Shown here: in pieces, positions 13,701 through 25,800 of the stretch
How positions within the stretch are numbered: the first letter of the stretch is position 1
Layout of the letters: each line of letters opens with the position of its first letter
Assembly: GCA_013399015.1 (NCBI GenBank)
Contig: VWZX01001042.1
Location: 969,893 to 1,033,892 of the forward strand
Origin: Galbula dea
Lineage: Eukaryota > Chordata > Aves > Piciformes > Galbulidae
Reading direction: 5' to 3'
Length of the DNA: 64,000 nt
The notes under the pieces: generated by a model
The model's database searches: none
Told to the model about the DNA's origin: nothing
Seen by the model: only the letters and a program-made list of their open reading frames with translations
Position numbers and translations under genes: made by a program

Positions 13701-16700
13701 CCACTCAGCATCTGTCATAAGCCTGCAGCACACTGAATCTGCTAGCTATTAACATACTGCACTTTTGCAAGACTTTCTAAAGAGGAAGGCTAGCATCTGG
13801 GTGGACAACATTCTGCCAGGAGTTAATGAGCATTTAAAGGTGAAAAAGGATTAGTAGTTTAGAATAAATACTTTAAAGTAAAAGAACTATGAAACAAAAT
13901 AGATTAGAAAATTAATTTTAAAATAAAAAAATTATTAAATCAGATTAAACTATAATGATACTTTTCAGACTAGCTAAAGAATCTGGTTTACATGGCTAAT
14001 ACAGCATGTTACTGAGGCAAAGTTTCACAAAACCATGCAATGATTTTAACAGCTATTAGGCAAATCAAAGGCTAACATCTAGAGTATGTTCACAACACAG
14101 CTGAAGCAAAAGATAATATGAGTATTACCAGTCTTGTCAGTGGAATTATTTTAGGAGAAACTTTGAAGAGAATGGTTGAATTACTCCAGGGAAGGATCAT
14201 ACTCAAGAATAATAGTGTCATCAATGATACAAACTGAAGCAGCTGTTCCATTAGTCTCCAGTCAAAAGGGTGAATTGGTTTTGATAATCCTGGGAGCATA
14301 TGATAAACCATAAGATAATTCTTCCACTTTTAAAAATAGTTGATTTCTATGTCATTCACTAGAATTATCTCTGCACAGCAACAACTTTTTGTCATGCTAG
14401 AATAATGAATTTTCATCATATGCAGATGTTAGAATCTGCGAGTCAGTGATTAAAGACAACTGCAGAAGCAAGAGTTTGTCTAGAAGCAAAATACTTAAGA
14501 CTAAGGATCTTATAGTTCTACTTTCTGGTACTGTTTGAGAGAGAAAAATACTCTTTTCAGGGACATGTTTAGAAAGAAAATCAAAGGACTTTTGTATTGA
14601 TGATGCAATAAAGTAGGTTTGAAAACTCCATGAAATACATCTTTAAAAGATTATCAAACTTCTGCATTCTGACACAGTGGAATATGCATTTATTCTTTAA
14701 GGTCCACACTATCTCAACGCTGCTTAATGTTGACATGTTGATATCATCAGCAAATGAATACTGGCAATTAACAGCATTTTCTTTACCCAATCTAGTGAGG
14801 ACCTGTCATGACACACTACTTGAGAAGATTGGCTTTTTTTTTCTTTTTTTCTCAATAGTTAAGCTTGGAAGCAATGCTGGTTGTACATGATACATTTTGA
14901 CCTGTTCCTGACACTGTAAACAAATCTATCCACCTGATAGCTGATTTTACAGCAAAATGTGTTGTAGGATAGTTCTCAATAACAATTAAAATAATTTGGA
15001 GATCAGGCAGATCTCTGCTTTTTTCCCTAGTAAGCACAGGGGATACTGATGATTGTGATGTATTCAAAATGGAAATGAAACGTTTGTTTTTTAAAGTGTC
15101 ATATAGTAACCAATAATCAGAAGATGGAAAAAGAACCTTAAGAAGAATGAAGGAGCTGCAAAATAAAGGAGAAAAATTAATGTGACTTCAGAGAACATAC
15201 ATCCTATGGAAAAGGTAGCAAAATATAATCTAATACACCAGAAAGCAATCTGTAAATATCTCAGCCTTTTGTTGCAATCAGGAGGTCTTGAGGTCAATTA
15301 GTAACAATTACAGAAGTTCAGCAAGTGACATAATATATTGCAGAGAGACTGTTAATGTTCTAGACAGGAATTATATCACCCTTCATTTAGATTTGCTATG
15401 GGATTCTGTTACCAAGAGTTTAAATCAGCATTCTGGAGAGCATGTTTTTCAATTATCAGACAGACCAGTCTTATGAAGAGACCTTTTTATGTCTTGTGCT
15501 TTGCAGATTAAAAAACTTCTTATACTCTAAGGAGGATAGTCAGGATAGGGTATGTAGAAAAGGCACTTTCAACTCTCAACAAAGTCTGAACCAAGTATCA
15601 ACTGTATTGTTTTGAAACTGGAAAAAGCACAGATTACAATCTTTTGCCTGCCCCATTATTTTTCATTTTCACATGTCTTTGTCCTCCTGATCTGGCTGGA
15701 ACAGTAAGTGCTCTCAGTAGTCAGGTAGAACAGCTGCCCTGTTAGCCTTTAACAAAATAAGACCAGACAGATAATCAAATATTAGCCTCCTGAGAGCTTC
15801 CTATAAGCTGTGAAACAATTCTTAGTCGTACCATTTGCAAGGAATTTCCATCCTACCTGGAGACAAGAGGAATCAGCAAAAAAGGAAGAGTTGTTTTCTA
15901 TATGATTTCAAACTATGGGAGCACCTACATTAGCAGGCTGATTTGCCACTATTCATGCCAGGATCCTAATAATTTATGCCAAAGTCCTTCTGATAATCCA
16001 CTGTGCTTTGGCCACTTTGGCATATACTACAGTGAAACAGAAGCAGGTCTTCAGAGACTGAGGTTGGCACTGACAACCAAACACCGACAGTAAATGTGGC
16101 TTTTGTTTTCCTAGCACTGATCTAGTCACAAAGGCAGAAGACCCTTTATTGCTGGATCACAGTAGGTTCCAGCACTCCTGGAAAGCACTGCCAAAAAGAT
16201 GCTGCAAGTATCTTCAAGTGCTCTAGGACCTCTCTGTTATGCCAGCAAAAGCTCAGTAGATGGAGACAAGTGGGGTGCTCACTTTGAAAGCAGACTTCTC
16301 ATTTGAACTGGGGGGCCAAAGTATATAATGTAGTTCCTCACTCCAGTGTGCTTCACTGGGTTGAACTATGTTGCTTAAATGCCAAGGAAAATAGAGCATC
16401 AACTGGAAAAGTGTTTGAATGCCTGCCTGTGGCCATCAGTCTGACAACATTGAGCTAGTCCAAACTGGACTTAACTTCCTAAATGAACTGGAGTGCATCT
16501 TGGTGCCTCAGTCTCCTGTAAGACTCCTTATCTTGTCTGCAGCATATATGTGCCGCACAATTGCAAGTATCTCTCTTCTCATCATCCTATTGCTTAGGAA
16601 AGCAATTGCAAATGCTTAGGAAAGTCTGCTTTCTTCAAAGATGTTTTGCTCATACCTTAACATTGTTCAAATTACTGTTTCTGAAGTGATGCCTAGAAGA

Positions 16701-18146
16701 TTTGAGATGCTACTGTTGACCCCTTTCGTCAGCACTATCCTTTTTTAAAGACAGCCCTCCTTCTCTCAGCAGCAGCAGATTTTAACTGTAAATTTAAACA
16801 CAGGTGTTAGGTCAGCTGCTCCATCAACTTACCCATGGAATAAGTTCTTCTCTAGTTTTGAGAGGGATGGATTTTTGCTGTTTACATGAAAGTACAAAGA
16901 AAATTCAGATTTGGTACTACCTGAAACCAGCTTATCCTGATATCATTCTTAATCTTATATGATCTGAAGAATCTCATTGGCATTGATTTTATTTTAGATT
17001 GTTTTTAATAGCATTTTTATGTGCCTTAGCATTCTAAACCCAGAAATCAAATGTAGAATTTTGTTTTTCTCATGATTCAGGCTGCATATTATTTTAGCTG
17101 TAATCCTCCACCTCTTTCTGTGTAGCAAGTTGCTGGACCTACAGAGGGGTGAAATCAGGTGTTTTTAAATAGATGCTCTAAACTGCTCAGGTAGAAATAA
17201 GATGTCCTGTAAGTACCCTTAAACTTCTTACGTCAAACTTTCTCAGTTGTTACATTAATTACATAATATATTTCAGTGACAGGATAAAATTTTACAGATT
17301 AGTAAAGAATTTTAATGGTTCCAGAATGAATGCAAAGGCATAAGAAGAATTAATTGCATATTTTGCAAAATGCAGTCAATTTGACAGATCAATTAATAAT
17401 AAACCATGGCTATTTTCAGGGCCAAAGGACTTCCCAGAGAGAAAGGGACTTGGGGACTGACTGTGCTGGTTTTCCTGCTGAAGGGGACAGCAATCTTTTT
17501 CCTTGGAGCCAGTGCCACCAGCTGCAGCAGGGAAGCTGCTTCTGCACTTACTCTGTAATAAATGTGTATTTTCTCCTCTGAGCTCATGCCTCTGCCATCA
17601 TGCTAGGACGCTGCCTGCTGTGTTAATCCACCAATAAAGAGACCTCAGGTCATACAATAATATGTGCCTTTACCTTCTGCCAGTACCCCCAGGACTGGCT
17701 ATTAATTTTCAAGTCGTTGGATTTTCACTTAATGTACTGCAGCTCTCTGAAGCGTGGTGAGTTTCTTTAACCATCAAAGCAGCTGTAAGCTGTATATATA
17801 AAACAATGACCAGATGATGATGTGTAAAGTAGCAGGAGAACCCAAAACAAACCACTGCCTTTCATCGGAATAATCACTGAAAATGGAAACATTTACGTTT
17901 CTGTGCAGTTACTTCTTGATTCAAAGGTTGTTGATGATGACTATAAACCGGTTTCCTCTATACACTGAGAATCACGCAGCACGGGTTACTCCAGGAGTGT
18001 GCCCCATAGAGATGTGCAAGTGGAGACATATTCGGGGCCACGGAATTGGGTTGAGAAGAGATTCTGGGGTTTTTTTAGTCCCGCCGGGACGTAACCGCGT
18101 GTCCCCAGCGCCAGGGAACAGGGCTGCTAGCGCGGAACGTCCGGAG

Positions 18147-18565
18147 AGTCCCCGCCACCACGGCTGCTTTTCCTGCCTGGGGTCTGGTTTTGGTGGAGGG
18201 TTTGGTTTAAGAGGGGGGTTTAGGGTGTGGGGGGTTTTTTTGGCTACTTTCCCCAGTAGGTCTGCCGAGAAAAGCAGAAGAAGGGAACAGCAGAGGGGAG
18301 ACAAGAAGGGGGGAGAAAAAATAAGCGTATAGCATGTTGCAAGAAGCCTCGCTGCCTTTACTAGCGCAGCACTGCACATCGACCGTTTTCCTTCCCCTTC
18401 CCCCCCGGGGGCGCTCCGCGGCCGCGCAGAGCCGCCCACAGCCTCTAGGCTTGCGCCACTCTCGTTTCTTGGCTACGCCGAGTTTCCGCGTTGCATTTAT
18501 ACGCTGAGAATGCCGCTGCCTCCAGCACAGGTTTAGGGACCGCGGTTGGAAGGGTGGCCCCATTC
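18147..18565 (+). repeat. 419-bp assembly duplicate, copy 1
   Basis: This block is repeated at 18813-19231 with equal length and one difference that I can see (T at 18184, G at 18850). It ends immediately before the N at 18566. The second copy starts immediately after the N at 18812. Identical contig ends next to N gaps point to unmerged contig overlap rather than a biological duplication. Confidence 0.9.
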
Positions 18566-18566
18566 N
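18566..18566. other. assembly gap (single N)
   Basis: An N sits between the end of the 419-bp repeat copy 1 and the start of the 97-bp repeat copy 1. It marks a contig join of unknown length, probably a false join. Confidence 0.95.
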
Positions 18567-18663
18567 CTGACAAATCACTACCAGCCTTTCTCCGAAGCAT
18601 GTTTCCCTTCTAGTAAAGGAGGCTCCACCTCTGCTAGGGACTGATTCGCCCAGCAGTTTTTAG
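18567..18663 (+). repeat. 97-bp assembly duplicate, copy 1
   Basis: Begins directly after the N at 18566 (CTGACAAATCACTACC) and matches 19548-19644. Beyond 18663 this copy continues into unique sequence up to the N at 18812. Confidence 0.9.
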
Positions 18664-18743
18664 GATAATTTATGGAGCAACCTGATGAGCCTATTGGGCG
18701 AGTTGCTCGGTCCTTGTAGAGTGGGTTCCTACCTGTTTGGGTG

Positions 18744-18805
18744 TTTTATTTTATTTTTTCCCTTTCCCTTTCCCTTCCCCTCCCCTCCCCTCCCTCTGCC
18801 TGTTG
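18744..18805 (+). repeat. pyrimidine-rich simple repeat (CCCTTT / CCCCT)
   Basis: A T-rich stretch passes into CCCTTT and then CCCCT units at the end of the short contig. Strand-asymmetric sequence like this is hard to sequence and probably explains the nearby gap. Confidence 0.85.
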
Positions 18806-18811
18806 TGTGCC

Positions 18812-18812
18812 N
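18812..18812. other. assembly gap (single N)
   Basis: An N sits between a pyrimidine-rich contig end (CCCTTT and CCCCT runs) and the second copy of the 419-bp repeat. Probably a false join. Confidence 0.95.
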
Positions 18813-19231
18813 AGTCCCCGCCACCACGGCTGCTTTTCCTGCCTGGGGTCTGGGTTTGGTGGAGGGTTTGGTTTAAGAGGGGGGTTTAGGGTGTGGGGGG
18901 TTTTTTTGGCTACTTTCCCCAGTAGGTCTGCCGAGAAAAGCAGAAGAAGGGAACAGCAGAGGGGAGACAAGAAGGGGGGAGAAAAAATAAGCGTATAGCA
19001 TGTTGCAAGAAGCCTCGCTGCCTTTACTAGCGCAGCACTGCACATCGACCGTTTTCCTTCCCCTTCCCCCCCGGGGGCGCTCCGCGGCCGCGCAGAGCCG
19101 CCCACAGCCTCTAGGCTTGCGCCACTCTCGTTTCTTGGCTACGCCGAGTTTCCGCGTTGCATTTATACGCTGAGAATGCCGCTGCCTCCAGCACAGGTTT
19201 AGGGACCGCGGTTGGAAGGGTGGCCCCATTC
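18813..19231 (+). repeat. 419-bp assembly duplicate, copy 2
   Basis: Near-identical to 18147-18565. It begins directly after the N at 18812 and then continues into unique CpG-rich sequence, so this copy shows what really follows the left contig. Confidence 0.9.
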
Positions 19232-19509
19232 TTTTGGAGACGGACGAGGAGCTGGAGGGCACCCCTCTCCCTGCGGCTGGTGCCGCACTCCCCAGAATCG
19301 CAGTCGTGCCGGACGCGTGGTCGCGCAGTCCCCGCGGGTGTCCGCGCACATCCCCCAGCGCTTCTGCTCCCGGCTGCGGGTCTTCGCTTGGCAGGGCCTT
19401 TGGTCTGCTTCTCAGGCTGCAAGCTGATCTCCCAGTAGCTTTAAAAATAAATATATGTACACACACAAAGCTTTCCATATATACTTAACATTTTATATAT
19501 TATGTGTAT

Positions 19510-19530
19510 TTATATATATATATATATATA
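19510..19530. repeat. (TA)n microsatellite
   Basis: About ten TA units within the CpG island, about 210 bp upstream of exon 1 as assembled. Confidence 0.9.
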
Positions 19531-19547
19531 AGGTCTTTTATTTCCCT

Positions 19548-19644
19548 CTGACAAATCACTACCAGCCTTTCTCCGAAGCATGTTTCCCTTCTAGTAAAGG
19601 AGGCTCCACCTCTGCTAGGGACTGATTCGCCCAGCAGTTTTTAG
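19548..19644 (+). repeat. 97-bp assembly duplicate, copy 2
   Basis: Matches 18567-18663 and ends directly before the N at 19645. It therefore overlaps the start of the short contig that the scaffold places earlier. Confidence 0.9.
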
Positions 19645-19645
19645 N
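19645..19645. other. assembly gap (single N) 95 bp upstream of the GABRG1 ATG
   Basis: An N follows the 97-bp repeat and is followed by a run of about 13 G. After reordering the contigs, the real gap would lie between 18811 and 19646. Confidence 0.95.
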
Positions 19646-19740
19646 GCGGGGGGGGGGGGGTTGGTCGGTGGGATCGGCAGGGTCGCTATTCCCCAGCCTC
19701 TTCGGAGAAAACTCGGGGAAAGGAGAGCGGCTTCAGGCTC

Positions 19741-19832
19741 ATGGATGCATGGGGTGGCCCCGCACCCCGCTGGAGCTGCTGCCGCGGGGCTCGACTGCTG
19801 CTGCTGCTGCTGACCGTGAGGCTGGGGAGCGG
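19741..19832 (+). CDS. GABRG1: GABRG1 coding exon 1: start codon and signal peptide
   Basis: The exon encodes 30 residues plus two bases of codon 31: a polar N terminus, Arg15 and Arg18, a Leu-rich core (residues 19-26) and then VRLGSG. The donor is GG|GTGAGT. The two trailing bases plus the A that opens exon 2 make Gly31, so the reading frame runs directly into the ADKADD start of the mature chain. From memory, the stretch RGARLLLLLLTVRLGSGADK lines up without gaps with the mammalian gamma-1 signal and junction. Six CTG codons in a row (19795-19812) encode the hydrophobic core. I see no in-frame ATG or stop in the 60-100 bases upstream, and the ATG context is mediocre (C at -3, G at +4), so a further upstream start inside the nearby assembly gap cannot be ruled out. 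Confidence 0.82.
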
Positions 19833-22800
19833 GTGAGTACGCTGGGGAGCCCTGCACCACCCCCAGCCCCCCGCACCCTCCCGCCGGCTCTCGGCTACCT
19901 GTTCATCGTGCTGAGCTCCGGGGGCCCCAGACGGGCTTGGGGAAGGGGGAAAGGGGCGTGCTACGCGCCTCGAAACTTAATTTTGAGAAGATCCCCGTGC
20001 TCCGACGGCGGCTCCCGCGGTTGGCTGCGGGGGAAGCCGGAACCGGCAAAGTAAAACTTCAGCCGCATCCCACTTGTTCGTTCAGCGAGTTGGTGAGTAC
20101 GGGCTCAGCTTAGCGGTGGGAAAAGCCTCCCTCTCTCCCCCTCCGCAGCAGGGCGGCGGGGCCGGCCCGGGGGGCGGCCCGGGGCACGGCTGGCAGGTGA
20201 GAATGGGTGGCCGTGCAGGCAGCGCCCGACCGGACCAGTTCCGGCAGCCCCGGCACCTCCCCGCCGCGGTGCCGCCTGGCCCCCGCGCCCTTGCCGGTTG
20301 CTGCTGGGAGAGGCAGCTGGAGTTTCGCTGGCGAGCGTCTGCGGCGCTGGTGGCGCCTTTGGGAGAGCCTGGTCCAGCAGCTGGTAACGGGGTGCACTGC
20401 TACTGCCGGTGCTTCCTTACGGAAGGAACAGCGGGACATCCTGCACGGCACCGGCTCGTGCCGCTGCAGCCCCCGGGAACGGGATTGGGCCCACAGGTGA
20501 GATGGTGCCTGTCAGCTGTTCAACTCCCAGAAGTTGGAAACGTGCATTTTAAGGGAGAGTTGTAAAATTGATCTGAAAGGCTTTCAAGAAACAACAGTTT
20601 GGTATTGCTGTGTAAATGCGTTATTAGTACCCGTAACAACAAAATGCAATCTAATCACTTAACCCCATTAATAATTCAGACCAAATGGGAACCATTCCAC
20701 AGGTTGTACTCTCATAAAAATGACAAAGCAGTACTGAAAGGAAATTTGACTGTTGCTCAGAGTGTCTTTCTTTTTAATGATGGACTAAATTATCATTCTA
20801 AGAGTATATATCAAGTGTGAGGTTTAAAGACAGGCAAAAAAATTTAATAAACAGTTTTTAAGTTTGTCAAACTCTAGACCCCTTCTCCATAGTGAATGAT
20901 GAGTTATCAGTCTTTGTGAAGTGTGTTGATCTCAGCTCATCTCTCATCCTCTGTGTTATACTAGTTGGAAACACTACTGATTATACTTTTCTTAATCTGT
21001 GGCTTTTAAAACCTTAGTGTATTATGGAAATATTTTTCAAAAGCACTGATGGAAATCAAACCAGTGCAGATGTGCATTTTCAGAGTGCTTCTTAATGAAC
21101 ATATTGTACCTCAGGTATGAAAGAAATTATCAAGTGGTTTGAGAGAGAAAAGAATATGCATTTAATCAGTTAAAAGACTTAGTTACAAAGGGGGAGGACC
21201 ACCTAAAAAATATAGTTTTTTGTTGTTGGTTGTCAAAGTGTGGTTGTGATTACAGGACTATGTGTAGATTGTTATGTATACATCTCATTAACAGTAGCAT
21301 TTATAAATAAGTTGATAAGAAGTAGTCAGTGATAAAAATAAGTAACTCACATGCATAATTTCATTTTGTGTTCCAGAACATCTTGGATAAAATGGAACCT
21401 TTGTTATAAATATCCATGTATCTGAATCAACTTATCAACTTTCTTCAAGCTTGTCTTTTATTCAGAGGCTACATGGGAAAATGGTAGTTGAAAGATATTT
21501 AAATGTGGTGGTTTTTTTGTGGTGTGTTTTTTTTTTTTTTTTTTTCAGATCCTCATTCTCTGGTATGTAGTGCATTACAACTCAAGGGTGTTTGCAGAGA
21601 GCTCTGGAGCTCTACTACCCTTTAACAGCGTCCCACAAAATAGGATGGGATTACTGTTTTTCTGCTTCTTTGGATACTTTTCAGTAGTTTCAGCCCAAGC
21701 TTTTCCTTGAAATTTGAACTAAACCATGGAAGTAATGCTTTTCTCAAGAACATCCTAGGTTGCACCAAATGTGGCTATTTTTTCTAGAAACATCTTTCAG
21801 CACATAGTTGCTATGCAAACTGCATAACTTGTAGTATGCATTTATACACAGAGTGGTTTGTGCTGTGTGTGCGTAAAGTTACTTCAGGTGTAACAAACGG
21901 AGCTAAAGCCTAGACAAGAACATTGGAAGTTGAATCCAACCAAGAGTTTGTCCTTTCAATATACTACTCAAAAAGCTGTTATCATGATATTAGGCCAAAC
22001 TTCCCTCATCAAAGGATTTTGTTGCTGTTGAACTCTGTCACAGAAAATTTGTTTTTCCCTAGTTCTGCACATGTAGCACAAACAGACCAGAATGGCCAGT
22101 GCACTTGATTTAACTTCATGAGCCAGTATTTTGAAGGATTATTTTTGTGAATAGCTGACATCTTTTCTGTAGCAGATACTGGGCTGTGAGCCTTTCTGTA
22201 AGGTATGTGCAGAAAAAGATTACTTACCCAACAGTCACTGCAGTCCTGAATGTTCAGCAAACCCATTATTCTTGTTGAACTCAAATAAACAGATAATTCA
22301 TAGGGAGAGCATAAGAGCTGACAATATAATTAATATTATTTCCTTGTTTCTAACCATACAGGTGCAGCATAACTGTAACATTTCTTATAATTTATACTGC
22401 TTTAAGTGGTATACGCTGGTTGGCATCCCTAACAGTATATTTGAAGCTTAACTTTAATTTTGGCCATATCTTCCCTTTGGTTTTGTAACCTGATGTTCTG
22501 AAGAGCCATTAGAAATGCTCCATTGCAATGTAACTGTCAGCAGGTGCAAATGTCAACTAGTATTTTCTTTGCCATTTCAGATTATCTCTTAGGAAAGTAC
22601 TTATATAATACGGCCTACGTTTTCTTCACGTATGAATTCCTGGAGCAGAGTTAAGCTTGTCATAACAACATGGGTTTCTTAGTGCTTGATAATAGTGATT
22701 TACTGTTTCATTTGAACATCTGTGATGTTTATTCATTGTTATCCTCACTCTTATGTGCTCTGTTCATGATGTGACAGTGAAGAACTTGTTACTGAGCAGT

Positions 22801-25800
22801 CCCAGTGGTTTAAAATATGGTTTATTTTATTTAAAGCTTATTAATATTTTATTTTGGTAGTATAAAGATTAAAAAGACATAACTATTGAGAAATGCATAT
22901 AATTTTCTTGCAACAGATTAAAATAGCACCTTCAAACTATGGCAATCCATTATAAGGAAAGGATCTGATAGCAAATTGAACCACATTTTCAATTACTTTT
23001 AACTTTCATTTTTTTAAGTATGCCTGATGTTAAATAAGAGCACCCTTGCTACCAGTTCAAGCCTTTTTGAGCTGGACAGAAAAGGTTACAGGTGAGCACT
23101 TGTCTTTGTTCAACTTTTTTTCTGGATACGCAAGTCTGGCCATATAGTAATATACAAGGGGGTTGAGGAATCTGTGGTGGATAACTAAAAAAGTCACGTA
23201 TGTTGAACTCACAGAAAACAAGGGTGAGTCTTCTAAGATGGGCAAAGAAACACTTTTGTGGTACCATTTATGAAAGAAGAGCCTAGGGCTTTTTTAGTTA
23301 CCTGCATAGCCCTTTCTTGCACTGCATACTAAGTGGAGCATATACTTAGGTAAAATAACAGTATCATAACTTAGTTGGTAAAAAGCAGTAGAGAGAAATG
23401 ATAATTATAAATGACAGTATGCAGCACACTGACAGGAACCTTTCAAAGGCTGGTAGATGACAGTGACACTAAGTTTTATTTCTTAACAATTTCTCTGAAT
23501 GGTAATAATTTGTGAGGAGTAATTCAAATGCAGTTGAATTAACCTGGAGATGACGTGTAAGTCCCAATTTTGGATTTTTACACATGCAAAAGTTTTTAAT
23601 AATGCTGAAAATAGGGGATTTCAGTGGCCTACCAGCCTATGTAAAGTATTGATTCTACATATCTAACCTTAAAATGGTAAAGCATGCAATAGCATTGAAC
23701 TAATAGAGGTAACTAGAGAGAGTAGAAAGGTCATCAGGAGTTGACCAGAACAGAACTTGTTACAAAGAAGAGGGAAATCTCAGTGACATGGCAAAGACGG
23801 AAAGAAGTAGATTCTAAAATATTCTTTCATTGGTGGACATTCAAGTCAGTAGGATCTGTTGTGATAATCTAATCTGGTATCAGAATAAACAAAACTGGAG
23901 AATTTACGTTGGCTTATGTATCAGGTTTGTTATTTCAGTATAACTGTTCTGAGTCCCTGCATAAAGATTGGATGAAGAGGAATCAATAAAGTATTGTATG
24001 GTATTTTTAGTCTGAGATTTCTCTAACTTCCTGGCAGTAGATCTCCTGCCTTCCTCTGCTAGTTCAAAAAGCTTGATTTTTCCCCAGGATCACCTGTTAC
24101 AGCTGGCTCAGCCACTGGATCAGACATCTGTCTTTCTCTTTTTCATCTTTCTGTCTTTCTTTTTTCATCTTTCTGTCTTTCTCTTTCCAGCCTAGTCTTT
24201 CATGATGCCTTGTAGATTACTAGCTCAGAGAAACCTCTTCATCTCTTGGAGGTGAGGAGCTGCAGTGCAATTTTATGTCTAGCAGTTATTGCAGGATGAA
24301 TGATCTAGTCCAAAAGGGATACTTTCTACAAACGTGTCACAATCAGAGATACTCTGTGCAGAGTGAAAATTACTATTCAATTGGATTTACTCATGCTACA
24401 GTCATATGCTAACAACTGCTAGAAGTATTTCCCTGGTATGTGTAGTTTAAGAGGCAACTTGATAGCCATTAACATGTTCTTCTCAGATAAGTAAACTGAG
24501 CTACTTAGTTTCTTCAGAAACTGTTGGATTATTTGTTTAACCATTTTGTAAACTTTTCCATATTTGCTTTGGAGAACAGACCTCAAAAATGGGTAGACTG
24601 GACAAATATTAGTCTCATTAATGTCAGATACATACAGAATATTGCTTCCCTACTACTACTTGATATGGCTGAGATACCCTATCCCAGTATTAGCCCCAGT
24701 AGTGCTCCAGTGTACCTCATGTTCTTTTTGCTTTCTGCTTTGATCCTCAGATCCTTTTCTGTATTACTACATTCATCTCTGGTAAGGTGTGAATGGCTAA
24801 TTTTGTTATTTCTAAATTTATATGCAGTTGTTTATCTTATTTTCAGGAAGACAGACAGCTATAGTGAGTAGAAAAGATCTGAGGTAACAAGAGATATGTC
24901 CCCTTTGGACTAAATTATTTGAGGTCTTAAGTAGATTGTTAGTCCTTTCATTTAATAGGGTTTTCTTATTTAAGGCAGTGTACCATGAGGGATTAAGTCT
25001 TATTAAGTCTTATTATTATTAATGTATTATTATGGTCGAATTTATCTTTCAGAATAAAGTTCAGCTGGCTGGAATTTGTGTTGGGAAAAAGTTGTAGCAT
25101 TGAGTATTAATTTAGGTGGCTAATTTTGTCAGTGTAAGTCATAATAATTGTTTTCTTCATAGTCCAATGCCATACTGTTGGGGTTTAACCCCAGCTGGCT
25201 ACTGAGCACCACACAGCTGCTCACCCACTCTCCCCACCCAGTGGGTTGAGAGAGAGGACTGGAAGGAAAGCAAGATTCCTGGTTTGAGATCAAGGCAATT
25301 CAAAATAATAGTAGTTATAATAATAATACTTGTCTATACATATTTCTTTGCCTCATGTGGGAGGAGTCTGATATCTGCTCACATGTGTACCAGAACTTGG
25401 AAATATTTCAAATAAGCTTGTTTTTGTGAAGGGTGGTAGTAGATGCCTAGTGACCTGAAGATTTTGCAGGAGATATGTAATGAAATGTGTTAGAAGAAAT
25501 GTCCGCATGAATATGTTGAAATACAAGTAGCTTAAATGACTGAAAATGTCTTATAGAGCAGAGCTCATTTTATATATATTTTTGAGATGCTGGTGACATT
25601 TGAAAATAGACATCTAGCAAAGTTTATGTTGCAATTTAATGAAGGTTATAGTGACTATGACGTCATTTAATTAGGGTAACTGCTTTTTATTGAGGCTATG
25701 GTTCTCAGCATTCATTTATGTTAGGTTTGTTTTAAGTCTAGTTCTACTACGGAAAGTGTTTTTTGTATCAAGGCACTTAATCCATCAATAATGTGTCAGT

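Larger units (their letters stand above)
1..18019. other. 5' flank of GABRG1, no gene seen
   Basis: No frame here looks like protein: the open frames are short, without family motifs, and the base composition is uniformly AT-rich. I see no exon of the neighbouring GABRA2, which in known vertebrate clusters lies on this side with its 3' end facing GABRG1. Contents that can be named are a CR1 tail, simple repeats, a diverged local duplication and G/T-rich tracts, listed separately. Distal enhancers cannot be judged by eye. Confidence 0.7.
18020..20510 (+). promoter_or_regulatory. GABRG1: CpG island with GABRG1 promoter region (contains assembly gaps)
   Basis: The base composition changes from AT-rich flank to CpG-dense sequence (for example 18075-18150, 18400-18500, 19240-19400 and 19850-20480), then drops again after about 20,510. 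The signal-peptide exon lies inside it, so this is the likely transcription start region. The start site itself cannot be placed. A single-base N at 19645 lies only 95 bp before the ATG, and the contig order upstream is wrong, so the true proximal promoter is partly missing. The ATs at 19510-19530 are a simple TA run and not good evidence for a TATA box. Confidence 0.75.

Noticed and set aside
18147..19231. A biological tandem duplication of a 419-bp promoter block
   Set aside because: Both copies end or start exactly at N gaps and are nearly identical, which is the sign of unmerged contig overlap.
18873..19478. 201-codon minus-strand open frame in the CpG island
   Set aside because: Stop-poor only because of GC content; part of it repeats with the assembly duplicate (18207-18578); no recognisable domain.
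19510..19530. TATA box for GABRG1
   Set aside because: It is a plain TA microsatellite in a contig whose position is unreliable; CpG-island promoters usually lack a TATA box.
20074..20565. 163-codon + strand open frame downstream of exon 1
   Set aside because: GC-driven Gly/Pro/Ala/Arg sequence without motif; it crosses several donor-like sites and does not connect to exon 2 in frame.
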